Shown in pieces: positions 44,522-55,736 of a stretch of 64,000 nucleotides of DNA (position 1 is the first letter of the stretch; every line of letters begins with the position of its first letter). The notes under the pieces are model-generated. The model was not told where the DNA came from. It ran no database searches and saw only the letters and a program-made list of their open reading frames with translations. The translations under genes and the position numbers were made by a program. This DNA is from Ascochyta rabiei (lineage: Eukaryota; Ascomycota; Dothideomycetes; Pleosporales; Didymellaceae). Location: the NCBI RefSeq assembly GCF_004011695.2, contig NC_082407.1:1736001-1800000 (forward strand). The letters are read 5' to 3'.

Positions 44522-47102
44522 TCACCGTCCAAATATGCCGCCGCCTACACTCATGCCTAGGCTGCTGCGCTGCGTCAAGGGTGCTCTTGGGCCGGGTGGA
44601 CCCGGAGGCATGGCTGGTGAACCCGAAGTGACACCCCAGCGTTGTGTTGAGGGCTCATGCAGCTGAGGTTCAGCGTGGTGGGCGGCCGGGCTCGACATGA
44701 TTCCATACGTGTCTCTACCTAACACGCCCATGTTGCGTGCATGTGGGCCTGGTGTATCAACGTACGCTGCGTATTCTGTGGGTGGTCGCTTCATCTGCAT
44801 GACCGGTGACTCTGACTCGCCTATCCGGCCATTCGTGTTGTGCGCATTGGATGAGGGAGGGTTTGAGTTGGCTTCAATCGTAGATGCAGAGCCGTTGGGG
44901 GCGTTGAGATCGACAACACGGCGCTGCCCTGCCGGTGTTTGATAGCTTGGTACGCGTGATGGTCCTGGTGCAAAACGAGACTCTTGCTGTGAGCGGGTCT
45001 CCTGGTGCGAGGGATGTCTTGGATTCGCCCATGGTGTGCTCTCGAGGAACTCGCTTTCTGCAGCTACCTCGTCTGCTGTGGTCCTCTGATTGTATGTGCG
45101 GAATGATGGAGGCGGCGCTGGTAGCGTGGGGCGGGTTGCGATCTGCAGCGTCGAGTCAGCTGCCGTGCTTTGTGCAAAAGTGTTCATCAACATACCTTCA
45201 TTGCTCGAAGATCCTCGTCGATCTCGGTAGGTCGTGCAGCGCTGATGTCTGGCGCGGCTGGGAAGCCAACGTATTTGGCCACACCGGACAAGACCGAGAC
45301 CTCCAGGTTGTATGCCGTCTGGTGTCTGATCTGATCCGATCGCTTCTCTGGAAGCTTGATCATGTATTCGGTCTCGTCGCAGCCCAGCGATCGCCTACCA
45401 CGCTGTAGCTCAAAGACGCGCCGATTACACTCTTCCAGGATCTCCTCTCGCAGATGCCTGACCTCTTGGAAGTACTGGCTGTGCATCTGATGCCTCTGCG
45501 CTGCTGTTATGATTTCCAGGTTCTGATGCTTCAACTCTAGGAGGGTTCTCTCGTAATCGATCTTTTCGGCCCTCCGGTCGTCAATGCACTTGATCATCGC
45601 AACATACTCGGGATGGGTACAGTCGGGCTGCTTGAGCATTTCGAGCTCCCGTTCGTTTTGTACAATCTGCTCGTCGCAAAGCCTGTGATGATCAGCCACT
45701 GTTGCCTGGGGGTGAGCTTGAAGTGAGCTTACTTCTCGCGAAAGAGCTTGAACTTTTTCTCAATCTTTGCAAGCTCATCAATGGCGTTCTTCTTCTTGGT
45801 GACTAAAGGTTGTTAGCGATGGTTCAGCGGTGACACAGGATCTTCCTTGCCTTCTTCGTCGAGGGCTGCACTGTCTTCTTCGTTGTCGTCAGCCTCGGCA
45901 TCGCCGTCGACAGTCTCGGTAGTCACGAGTGCTTCTGTATAGGCGTACGTCGAGTCCTCTGCTTTTCGCTTCCCTCTTCTGCCACCCTTGCGAGGTTTTG
46001 CGTGCTTCGCGACCGTAGCCAGCTCGCTGACCGTCTCCGCTGCAAGCGTAGCCTGCCTTTCCTCGAGATCCATCTCTTGCCTCGCAAGTTCCTCCAAGCG
46101 TTCCTCGGCGTGATCGAGCTCCTCGTCAGCGTCGACTCGCTCGGAGCTCTCCACGATGTCTTGTGCTGTGCCGTTGTATGCCGTGGCCTTTGCAGAGGCA
46201 CTGCGCTTCCGTGCGGGTTCGCCGTCGGCGCCATCGATGGGTGTGCCTCGAGCGCTCATGCGCTTTCGCTTCTTGCCTGCCAGCTCCAGGCTCGCGGCCT
46301 CTGAAGCAGCCGCTAGGGACAGGGCATGCAACGGGTCCTGGTTTTCGTCTGCGTCTTCCATGACTTCGTCGTCGTCTTCGGCCATGTCGGAGGGCGTGGG
46401 TGGGACGGAGTCGTCGTCGTCTTCGTGCTCCATCGTCTTGGAGTGCATCAGCTTGCTCGGTGTTCGCGCGTACAGGGCTTCAGAAGCCAATGACGTGTGC
46501 AGCACAGTGCGCGTGGCGCGTCGCGGTGTCTCTTCCAGCCGCTCTGTCTCGGCCTCGGAGTCGTTCTCATCGAGGTCGGCCGTTGCAGCAGGCCGCGGCG
46601 TGAGCTGCTCGGACTCGACGTCGGACGCGTCGCCGAGCTCGCTGAGGCTGCTCGAGCGGTCGTCGGGGTAGTCGTCGGGGTGGTGGTCGGGGTGGTCGTT
46701 GGCGTGGTCGTTGGCGTGGTCGTTGGCGTGGTCGTTGGCGTGGTCGTTGGCGTGGTCGTTGGCGTGGTCGTTGGCGTGGTCGTTGGCGTGGTCGTCCAAG
46801 GCTCCCATGACGTCGGCCGCGGCGATTGGATCGGCCGTGATCATGGCCGGTGCTGGGATGGCTGAGACGATCGTCGACGGCGCGGGCGGGGGAGCTGGGC
46901 GAGTTACTGGGGACAGCTCCTCGACCTCAGGTCGGCGTGTGGGGGTGGTCGCGGGCAGAGGCTGTCGTCGCTCGTCCTTGTCCAGCGTTGATCGCGGGGC
47001 AGCGTCTGCGGGGTCTATCGAGCTGCGGTGCGTTGTGTCGCTGTTGCTGGCGGCGGGCGCTGCTGTCATTGCGGCCGTCGTGGCTCCATTGTGGGCGCTC
47101 AT
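44522..47102 (-). CDS. DEP1: Dep1/Sds3-like subunit of the Rpd3L deacetylase complex
   Basis: Sds3-like proteins tether Sin3 and the Rpd3 deacetylase. Exons 45851-47102, 45733-45802, 45196-45682 and 44522-45142 give 809 residues. The N-terminal half is Ala/Thr-rich and then acidic, holding eight exact copies of HAND (about residues 105-136) and a basic patch (KPRKGGRRGKRK). The Sds3-like domain, spread over exons 2 and 3, reads TKKKNAIDELAKIEKKF, FREKLCDEQIVQNERELEML, HPEYVAMIKCIDDRRAEKIDY and RHLREEILEECNRRVFELQRGRR, a long helical segment. The tail is Pro/Ser-rich and ends GMSVGGGIFGR. Intron 1 (45803-45850) is apparently GC-AG: the exon ends GAAG, the intron starts GCAAGG, and there is a CTAAC branch point. 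SIN3, a core partner in this complex class, lies at 21.7-26.8 kb. Confidence 0.88.
46693..46788 (-). repeat. 12-base coding minisatellite (HAND x8) in DEP1
   Basis: Eight perfect 12-base units in tandem, each encoding His-Ala-Asn-Asp on the minus strand. Flanking HPDHHPDDYPDD looks like decayed copies. The plus strand is also open through the array in two frames, which creates long but meaningless Val/Gly and Ala/Trp/Ser/Leu frames. Confidence 0.95.
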
Positions 47103-47762
47103 AGCACCGAATGCGCCCCTGCGAGAGGGTGCGTCGACTCGCAGCCAGCGTGGTGTCGGCGGTGTCGGCGGTGTCTGGCCCTGCTGTCTGACGCCTGCGA
47201 CGCACGAGCAGCGCTGGGCGCGGAGAAGCGTGGAAAACGCTGCGGGCGCTGGGAGAGAGGCGGGCGTCGAGGGCGTCGGGGCGTCGGGGCGTCGAGGGCA
47301 CCAGCTGGGACGGCGCGGGCAGTGCAGCAGCTAAGAGAGAGGCGGAGGGGGAGAGAAGCGGTGCTGGGTCAAGCATGTGCAGTGAGTGCAGGGTGCGTGC
47401 GCAGTGAGTGCAGGGTGCGTGCGCAGTGAGTGCAGGGTGCGTGCGCAGTGAGTGCAGGGTGCGTGCGCAGTGAGTGCAGGGTGCGTGTGCAGTGCGTGGG
47501 CAGCAGAGCGCAGCTCGAGACCTCCGACTTGTTGCTCACCGCGGCGGGCGGCGAGAGGACCAGCGGCAACGCTCCTTGCGAATGACCGATGGCACCGACG
47601 CCAGCGCACCCACACCGCCCGTCTTTCTGCCACGCTCTGATTCGCCCCGCTGCCCAGGTTCCGCTTCGTGTGCGTGCTCCACTCAAACTTTCTGCTGGCC
47701 ATGGCCGCTGCCCGCTTGCCGCTTGCTGCTTGTCCGTCGAGACTCCCCACCCAACCCTCGCC
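47103..47762. promoter_or_regulatory. Divergent DEP1/NOP12 upstream region
   Basis: This shared 660-base region between head-to-head genes is G/C-rich and carries a five-copy 22-base repeat at 47379-47488. Promoter role is inferred from position. Confidence 0.6.
47379..47488. repeat. Five-copy 22-base tandem repeat in the DEP1/NOP12 spacer
   Basis: Units at 47379-47400, 47401-47422, 47423-47444, 47445-47466 and 47467-47488. The first four are identical and the fifth differs at its last base. Each contains GTGCAGGGTGCGTG. Partial copies follow to about 47505. Confidence 0.95.
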
Positions 47763-49449
47763 ATGGCCAAGTCAAAGGACAAGCAAACGACCAAGTCGAA
47801 GGCGCCGAAGCCAGCCATCACCGTGACCAAGTCCGCGTTTGACCCCACGTTGAGTTCGCTGTTTGCGAGCAGTGTACGTGCCCACCTTGTCCGGACACCC
47901 AGCATCAGAGACAGCCGGCTAACTGCGTACACAGCTGGGTCCCGTGCAAGCGCCTCCCAAGCAGAGATATGGCCAGCAGGTAGAGAAGCGCGCAAAGGCG
48001 CCTGTGGAGGAGCCAAGCGAAGAAGAGGAAGAGGACAGCCAAGACGAGGATGAAGACGAGGATGAAGACGAGGATGAAGACGAGGATGAGGACGAGAAGG
48101 ATTCCAGCGACGATGAATCCTCCGAAGATTCCTCTGAAGAATCCGACAACGCGGCCGAACTGGCCAAGCTGCGCGAGGCGGCACTGGCTGGCGAGCACGA
48201 CAAGCCCAGCAAGAAGCGCAAGCGGGGCGGTCAGGAGGAGATTGAGGACAAATTCATGCGCAAGTTGGCGCGCGAGGAGGAGAAGGAGGAGGAAGAGAGG
48301 CAGAAGAAGCGCAAGACAAAGGTGGCAGCGACCAAGGACGAGGACGAGGACGAGGACATGGAGGACGCATCAGCAGCATCCTCAGCATCAGAGGCACCAG
48401 ACGCCGCAGAGGGGCAAGGAGACCAGCTCGAGATTCCCAAACACGAGTCGCTCGCTACGACCGACAGCAAAAACGACGAGGAACTCGAAAAGGCCGGTCG
48501 CACAGTGTTCCTCAGCAACGTATCGGTCGAGTGCATCAACTCCAAGTCGGCCGAGAAGGCGCTCAAGAAGCACCTTGAATCCTTCATCGCCGACTTGGCC
48601 GACAACAAGCCTCCCCACAAAATCGAGTCGATTCGCTTTCGTTCTACAGCCTTCTCCAGCTCCCTGCCCAAGCGCGCCGCCTTTGCAAAGAAGGAGATCA
48701 TGGACGCCACGACCAAATCTACAAACGCCTACGCCGTCTACACCACCCAGACGGCGGCCCGCGAAGCCACCAAGCGCCTGAACGGCTCGGTCCTGCTCCA
48801 TCGCCACTTGCACGTCGACTGGCTGGCTCACCCGACCAAGGTCGACAACCGACGCTGCGTCTTCGTCGGCAACCTCCCCTTTGTCGACGACGAGAGCAAA
48901 GGGGTGGAGCCCGAGGAAGGTAAGAAGAAGAAGACGCCCGCCGACATGGAAGAGGGTCTTTGGCAGCAGTTCGGCAAGTGCGGCCAGATTGAGAACGTGC
49001 GTGTCATTCGCGATGCACAGACGCGCATCGGCAAGGGCTTCGCCTACGTGCAGTTCACCGACGAGAACGGGGTGGAGGCGGCGCTCCAGCTCAACGAGAA
49101 GAAGTTCCCGCCCATGCTTCCCCGTGTCCTCCGCGTGACGAGATGCAGGGCCGAGAAGAAAAAGAACAAGCCTCGCGGCCCTGCGCCGTCCTCGGAGCGA
49201 GCGGGCAACAAGGGCGCGTACCAGAAGAAGTTCTCTGCGGAAGAAAAGTCTCAGCAAGGTCGGGCAAAAGCCATGCTGGGCAAGGGCGGTGCGGCCAAGG
49301 TGCGAGAAAGCTTCACCTTTGAGGGCCACCGCGCGACCGAGGGGCAGGGCAAGAGTGGGTTGAAGTTCAAGGGAGCCAACAAGAACAAGAAGGGGCCGAA
49401 CGGGAGGAAGAGCAGGAGCTCGGCGTGGAAGTCTGGGGCGAAGAAGTAG
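47763..49449 (+). CDS. NOP12: Nucleolar RNA-binding protein Nop12 (RBM34-like)
   Basis: Pre-25S rRNA processing factor of the nucleolus. Exon 1 (47763-47873) encodes [19 protein letters not shown] and the conserved [12 protein letters not shown]; after a 61-base intron with a CTAAC branch point, exon 2 (47935-49449) starts [13 protein letters not shown]. Total 541 residues. An acidic Ser/Glu/Asp tract with EDED repeats at about 60-110 is followed by a basic stretch. RRM1 begins [17 protein letters not shown] and includes [24 protein letters not shown]2 begins [16 protein letters not shown] and includes [20 protein letters not shown] and [14 protein letters not shown] Lys/Gly-rich tail ([18 protein letters not shown]) completes it. 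RNP-1 and RNP-2 octamers are visible in the second motif. Confidence 0.94.
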
Positions 49450-50321
49450 AGGGGTCGATGGTGCGATGGTGCGATGGTGCAGGAACTCCCGTCCGCAGTT
49501 CCAGTTCCACCATGGACGTGTGCCGTTGGCATGGATGCATTCTTGCTCCCACCAGATGCATTCTTGTTCCCACCACCATCGTGGCCTGCATGCAGGCCTC
49601 CCGAATCGCTGGGGAGCGTTGTCGTCCTGTCCACGCATGTAGTCTTGTGGTGGTGATTGTGCAAAACTACAAACTACTCTAGGTGACTCGTACTCTTGAG
49701 CGTATCTGTCTTCTTCTATCACGTGAGGCGCTGTACGGTCGACCGAGATGATGCCGCCGCATGTTGGGCCGCAAGCATCGTGGGACCCGCGTTGTACTGT
49801 CTGGACAACGGCGGTCGTTGGAGAGACTCGTCGACGGAGCCTGCCTTGACAAGGTGTCTCCGCGTTCCTACCGGGAGGTGCCTGTGACAAGCGCGGACGG
49901 CAGCAGGCAGCACGTGACGGTTGACGCCCTACCGTGTCGAGCTAGAATGCTAGATGCAGGCTGCACGCCGGCCGGTGCTGGCTGGGTGCATCTCTCGGCG
50001 GCCGGGTTGGACGTCGACCAGCGTCTCCCCTTCGCGGCTGCACAGCACGAGCACTCGCACTCCCCCCACACGCCTGTGTTTGGTCCTCCTCGGCCAAGCA
50101 AGCAGCTCGTTCGTACCTGTTCTGTGCTTGCGCGGTGCTGCTCGACCGCACGCGCCCTCGAGGCACAAGACGACCCCCGTCGCCCACGGCCGCGCTCAAG
50201 CTCCAGCGCATGCGCCTCGCCGCCATCCATCGGCATCCGCATACCACCCAAGCCCACACACACTCCCCCTCCCCCCCTCTCCGTCTCTCACAGCAGGTGC
50301 GCCGCGCCGCCCGACGCCACG
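49450..50321. promoter_or_regulatory. NOP12 3' flank and SLA1 upstream region
   Basis: About 870 bases. Just after the NOP12 stop is a triplicated GATGGTGC motif (near 49458-49482). Two 21-base direct copies differing at one base lie at 49534-49554 and 49555-49575. The rest is the likely SLA1 promoter, C-rich in its last 150 bases. No gene seen. Confidence 0.5.
49534..49575. repeat. 21-base direct repeat, two copies
   Basis: Adjacent copies at 49534-49554 and 49555-49575 share 20 of 21 positions. Confidence 0.9.
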
Positions 50322-50770
50322 ATGGTGTTCCTCGGCATCTACCGCGCACTCTACGACTATGTGCCTCAGAGCGACAACGAGATTGCGCTGACCGAGGGCG
50401 ACCTGCTGATGGTCGTGGAGAAGTCGGCCGACGACGACTGGTGGAAGGCCAAGAAGAAGGGCCACGACGAGGAGCAGGAAGAGCCCGAGGGCCTCATCCC
50501 GAACAATTACATCGAGGAGGTATGTCGCAAACACACCCTTGCCCAGGCTCCCGCCATTGACCCTGCTCCGCTAGGCCGACCCCGTCTCCCACGCCAAGGC
50601 TCTCTACGACTACACGCGCCAGACCGACGAAGAGCTGTCGTTCCAGGAAGACGCCATACTCGACGTGTACGACGTCTCCGACCCCGACTGGGCCCTGGTC
50701 GGCTTTGGCGGCGACTACGGCTTCGCTCCTGCCAACTACATCGAGCTCGTCAAGGGTGGAGCGCCGGCGG

Positions 50771-50802
<32 letters not shown>

Positions 50803-53800
50803 CCACCAGCACCGCCCGCAGCGACATCGCCCGGCCTGCCCAACCGCCGTGCCATTCCTGCAGCGCCCGAGTCCGACGACGAGCAGGATCCCCCCACACC
50901 AGACAGTCCTCCGCGCCCGAGCCCCGCCGCTGCCCTTGCCGGCATCATCCAGAAGAAGTCGGAGCAGACAGCGCCGCGCTCGACCATCTCGCCTCCACCA
51001 AACGTGAGCGCTGCCCCTCGAAAGCGCGTCCAGTTCACGCCCGAAGAGTCCGACGAAGAGGCCCCGCCACCTCGCCTGCCCAACCGCCGTGCTTCGCAGA
51101 CGCTCTCGCCCGAGCCGCAATATGCCTCTGCGCGCTCTCCTTCGCCCGACCGCGTCAGGTCGCCCCCAACACGGAGCCGCACGTTCGATGCCTACGACCC
51201 CCCGCCGCGCGACCCCTCGCCAAACACACCGCTCTCAGGCTCCGGCTACCATCTCTACAACATCTACGAGTACCTGACGCAGCCTGGGAAAAACAAGAAG
51301 ATGCCCATCACGCTAGGCATCAATATCCCCCGAGGCATGATCATGATGGCTCCAGAGAAGGCGCGCGACGGCCCGCAAGAGGAGTGGTCGGCAGACAAGA
51401 TGGAATACTACTCGCAGGAGGGGAAGCACATCTTCATGGAGCTGAAGCAGCCGAGCAAGAGTGTAGATCTCCACTGCGGCGCCAAGGACACTGCCACAGA
51501 GATCATGTCGGCGCTGGGCGAGCTGGCAGGTGCTGCCAAGGGCGCAGGTCTGCGCGAGGTGCTTGCTGCAGGCTCCGGACACTCCAACGTACAGAAGAAG
51601 GGAGTCATGCTCTTCGACTTCATGGCCCAGGGCGACGACGAGGTCACCGTAGGTCTGGGTGATGAGATCCTGCTTCTCGACGATTCCGCCAGCGATGAGT
51701 GGTGGAAGGTCCGGCGATTGAAAAACGGCAAGGAGGGTGTCGTTCCAGCTAACTACGTCGAGATCACAAAGACTGTCCCCGCTTCCACTCCCGCATCTGT
51801 CGCTCGATCTGGGACAACCGCCGGTCGATCCGTCGTGGACCAGAACAGACGGGACGAAGAGGACATGGCTCGTCAAGCTTCGAGACGAGACAGGCCAAGG
51901 AGTGATGCGCGAAGTGATCAGGTAGGACCCGGTCTGCCTTTACCCGCCCGTGGTTCTAGTCTTCTGCAAACAAGCTCTGACCATCCTCGTCCTTCACAGA
52001 GATCAAGCATGCGTGAGAGCTCCGCCAGAGACTCCAAGTCCTCGTCGTCTAAGCCATCGTCCAAGTCGTCTTCCAAGCCAAGTAAGTGTCTGCCCACGCG
52101 GCCTCGTCTGTACCTTGCTAACCATGCTTGAGACGCTTCGAAGCTGCGCACATGGACCGATCGTTCCGGCTCCTTCAAAGTCGAAGCCGAGTTTATCCTG
52201 CTCAAGGAAGGCAAGATTCACTTGCACAAAGTCAATGGCGTTAAGATTGCTGTGCCAGTTACGAAAATGTCAGTCGAAGACTTGGAATACATTGAGCAAG
52301 TCACAGGCGAGTCGCTGGACGACGACAAACCACTCTCGGACATCAAGAAAAAGAGTACCCTCCGCGCCAACGAGAGGGGTGCTGCCTCATCGCCTGGTAT
52401 CTCGGTTCAGAAGAAGCCGAGCTATGACTGGTTCGATTTCTTCCTAAAGTGCGGCGTCAATCCTCAGATCTGCGAGCGCTATGCCCAAGCTTTCGAGAAG
52501 GACCAGATGGGCGAAGAGAACCTGCCAGATATCACACCTGCCCTTCTACGCACCCTGGGGCTTAAGGAAGGCGACATCCTTCGTGTGACCAAACACCTAG
52601 ACAGCCACTACAACCGTAGTGCTGGTGAAGCTAGCGCAGAGGGTGCTGCTGGAGGACTGTTCTCTGGTCCCGGTGGCACCTTGCGAAACAACACCCGGAA
52701 GGGACGTCCAGCTCCGCCTGTAGAGACGAGTAACGAGATCGACCCAAAGGCGTTCGAGCAAAAGTCGGACGAGACCGTGAAGAAACCGACAGATGCTACC
52801 AGAACTCCACTGGCATCTGCCCCTGTTCCAGAGAAGAGGTCAGAGGCGGCTAATGGATTTGACGATAATGCATGGGACGTCAAGCCTACCAGGCAGACCG
52901 CACCAGCACCAGCAACAGCAGCCTCACCGCCTCCAGCGCAGACGGCGCCGCCTGCACCGAAACCGCCTGCACTGACTGGCTCGATGAATGACCTGTCTCT
53001 GCTGGACATGCCCGCACTTAAACCTGAAGAAATGCCAAAAGCACCAGCCCCGACCCCTGCACCGGCTCCCGCTCCCGCTCCCGCAGAGCCTGCTCCTGCT
53101 CCTGCTCCACCATCCCAGCCGACAGGAGCCACAATGTCTCTGTTCGATCAAGTTGCTGCCATCAAGGCGATGACGCAGCCTCAGAGCATGGCGCCACCAC
53201 GGATGCGACCCCAAGCTCCCCAGCAGACTGGACCCGGTGGGCTCATTGCTCCCCCACCACAGCGATCCACTTCTGCGCCGCAGAACCCGCAGCAGAACAG
53301 TGCTTTTGGTCCTCCACCGGCTCTCATGCCCCAGCTTACTGGCTACCAAGGCAACTCAAACATGCCGCAGATGGCTCCTCCCGGACAAAGCTTGAGCGAC
53401 CAGCAGAACATGCTGAACATGCAGCGAATGCAACAACAGATGACTGGCTTCCCGCAACAGAACTCTGGATACAACCACTTCCCGCAGAACGGACTGATAG
53501 CTCAACCAACAGGCTTCCCACCACCCCAGAATGGGTTCGCGCCCTTCCAGCAGCCACAACCCACCGGTTTCCAGCAGCCAATGCAGACCGGATTTGGCCA
53601 GCAAGGCTTCCAGCAAGGTTTCGGAAACGGCAGCCCATTCGCAGACCCACCACGGGCGCCATTCCAGCCTCAGCCCACGGGCTACCACTCTTTCCAGCCA
53701 TCGCCGCTCAACCCCCAGGCTACGGGTGTCAACCAATTCCTCCCTCCAGCTCTCCAGCCTCAGCCTACCGGGTTTGGACAGAGCCCCCCTCCCATGCCGC

Positions 53801-54024
53801 CGATGCCGCCGATGCCATCGATGCCCACAGCGCAGGCGTTGGTGCCGCAAAAGACTGGCCCTGCCCCAGCCATCCGATTCGGAGTACAGCCGGCAAAGAA
53901 GTTGGCACCGCAGCCAACGGGGAAGGCCAGCCTTGCCAATGCTAGTACGTCACTTTCTCGGTACTCATTCTTCGAACATGAACTGACTTGTATCCCAGCT
54001 CCTCAGAACCCCTTTGGCTTTTAG
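50322..54024 (+). CDS. SLA1: Endocytic actin-patch adaptor Sla1
   Basis: Clathrin-adaptor and actin-assembly scaffold of the endocytic coat. Exons 50322-50519, 50575-51921, 52000-52081, 52133-53944 and 53999-54024 give 1154 residues. Two N-terminal SH3 domains ([22 protein letters not shown] and [20 protein letters not shown]) precede a third ([21 protein letters not shown]). SHD1, the cargo NPFxD-binding domain, reads [24 protein letters not shown]2/SAM reads [20 protein letters not shown]. The C-terminal third has LxxQxTG-type repeats ([49 protein letters not shown]), the sites phosphorylated by Ark/Prk kinases in yeast. The protein ends NPFGF, an EH-domain-binding NPF. Intron 2 (51922-51999) is in frame and stop-free, so it is easily mistaken for coding. 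Confidence 0.95.
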
Positions 54025-55346
54025 TTGGTGGTCAGTTCCTCTTGAACCTTGTTGCATGTGACCTGGTTCTTGTTGCATGCGACCTGGTTCTTGTTGCATG
54101 TGACCTGGTTCTTGATCGTTAGGCATCTTCACTGCGCATCCGCATGTACATAATTCGACTTGGGTCTTGGCTTGGTTCTGGAGGGAGGAGTCGAGCTGGA
54201 CCCTATTATATTGATTTTCTGGTTAGCATTCGCTGCTGTCGCATGTTTGTGTTGTCGTTGGATTGTAATTTGCAGCTGTTTTGGGGCGGAGTAGGATATT
54301 TGGAAGACGCACGACAGAGCTAGAGCAACACGAGCGGCAGGCAATCGGACCTTTTTGCGGCATCATCTGGCCTGCACTCACGACTTTCCTCTCTGCAAGT
54401 CAGGGTATAAGCTGCTCGTAGACAGTAACTAGGGCGAAAGCATGATGTTCTATACATCAAACACTCGTGGCAGCTGCCAGACGGCTGTCCAACATCGTTC
54501 ATCCCTTCACCCTTTGTCGCAACCAAGCTTTTGCCAAGCAGAGCTTAGCAGCCTGGAAGCGCATCGGTGGAGCATCAGTGGCTGAACCGTGCCGCGCGAC
54601 CCAGTTCCCAGTGACGAAGCATCTGCGCCGCAAATATCTAAACGCGCAGCGCAGCGCAGCGCAGCCAACCTACCCAGCCAGCACCACGGCTTGCGGGCTC
54701 CTGAACAGCGCAGCTCGTGCGAAGAACGGCCGAAGCCATACCGCGGCAGAGTCTGTCGCAGGGAAGTCGCCGGGAGTGTGGCGCTGAGCTGTGTCAAGAG
54801 CTGACGATGGGTCAAAGCCCCGGGCTGCTCGCGCCCAATCCGCTTTCGAGCGCACGCAGGCATCGGTCGGCTCGGGATGTGGCTAAACAAGTGCGTAGGT
54901 CCAATGTGACGGCGCGTTCTGTGGTGTGCATGTGGCAGCTGAGCGGCTTTAAAGACGATCGACTTCCCCCGATCCATCCAATCCACTCCACTTGTTTCTC
55001 GCAAGCTTCCTTCCTACACCTCGCCCTTTACCCTGCGACCTCGCTGCACGTTTCTTACCGAGAGACATCCTCGATCTCGCTTCGCCTTTCCGCTCGTGCA
55101 ACGCCCACCATCACCCCTTAAGCTTTTGCCCAGCACGCTCAAAGCTTGGCCTTGGAGCTCTCCCCGCGTTGCCGTGCTGTTGCATCACCGATAATCACAG
55201 ACCGAACCAATACAGCGCATTCGTATCGCAGAGCAAAGCTTGACGTCAGCGAGTCTCGAGTTTCCTCCTGCAACACTTTTTTCCTTGTCGCAAATCGCCT
55301 AACATCTACGCTCTGAGACGCTCGAACGAGTAAAACCAGACCCACA
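54025..55346. other. SLA1 3' flank and CYSTM gene upstream region
   Basis: About 1.3 kb. A three-copy 21-base repeat (54048-54110) lies directly after SLA1. A short GCGCA iteration sits at about 54646-54666. The last 400 bases are pyrimidine-rich and are the likely promoter and 5' UTR of the next gene. Frames up to 165 codons (54507-55004, -) lack any domain. Confidence 0.5.
54048..54110. repeat. Three-copy 21-base repeat after SLA1
   Basis: Units 54048-54068, 54069-54089 and 54090-54110; the middle one differs at one base. It probably lies in the SLA1 3' UTR. Confidence 0.93.
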
Positions 55347-55736
55347 ATGTCGGCGCAAGGATACTACCAAGGCGGCCAGCAGCCGCAGTACCCGCAGCAG
55401 TCGTGAGTGCATTCATCCCCTCTCTCTACACCACGCTCTCCCAACAAACATCTCATTCCTTCGCATCCCCCGAGCGAGAGAATTCCAAACTGACAAACCC
55501 CCCACAGCTACGGCCCGCCACAGGGACAAATGAACTACGGCCCCCCGCCTCCACAGCAGCAGCAGTACTACCCCCCGCAGCAGCAGATGGGCTACCAGCA
55601 GGGCCCCCCGCCCAAGCAGAAGAAGGACAGAGGCTGCCTGGGCAGCTGTCTGGCAGTGCTGTGCTGTTGCTTCGTGTGCGAGGAGGGCTGCGAGTGCTGC
55701 TTAGACTGCTGCGAGTGTGCCGAGGACTGCTGTTAA
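55347..55736 (+). CDS. Small Cys-rich CYSTM-like protein
   Basis: Two exons (55347-55402, 55508-55736) join to 94 residues. The N-terminal part is a Gln/Pro/Gly/Tyr-rich disordered stretch ([32 protein letters not shown]). The C-terminal third is a cysteine-rich block ([22 protein letters not shown], then [12 protein letters not shown]). That arrangement, Pro/Gln-rich head plus a Cys-rich segment of membrane length, is typical of CYSTM proteins, which associate with membranes and are linked to stress tolerance in fungi and plants. The intron has a GTGAGT donor and a CACAG acceptor, and the Cys block only reads in frame after splicing. Function beyond this is unknown. Confidence 0.85.

Noticed and set aside
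46497..46865. Plus-strand frames of repeated VVVG and AWSL residues
   Set aside because: They are antisense reads of the DEP1 12-base repeat, open only because the unit length is a multiple of three.
47369..48184. Long minus-strand frame over the 22-base repeat and the NOP12 acidic region
   Set aside because: Antisense to NOP12; the repeated HCART-type residues arise from the tandem repeat.
48388..49890. 500-codon minus-strand frame antisense to NOP12
   Set aside because: GC-rich coding strands often leave an open antisense frame; the plus strand carries two clear RRM motifs.
54507..55004. 165-codon minus-strand frame between SLA1 and the CYSTM gene
   Set aside because: No domain, composition of noncoding GC-rich DNA, and it lies in the expected promoter of the CYSTM gene.
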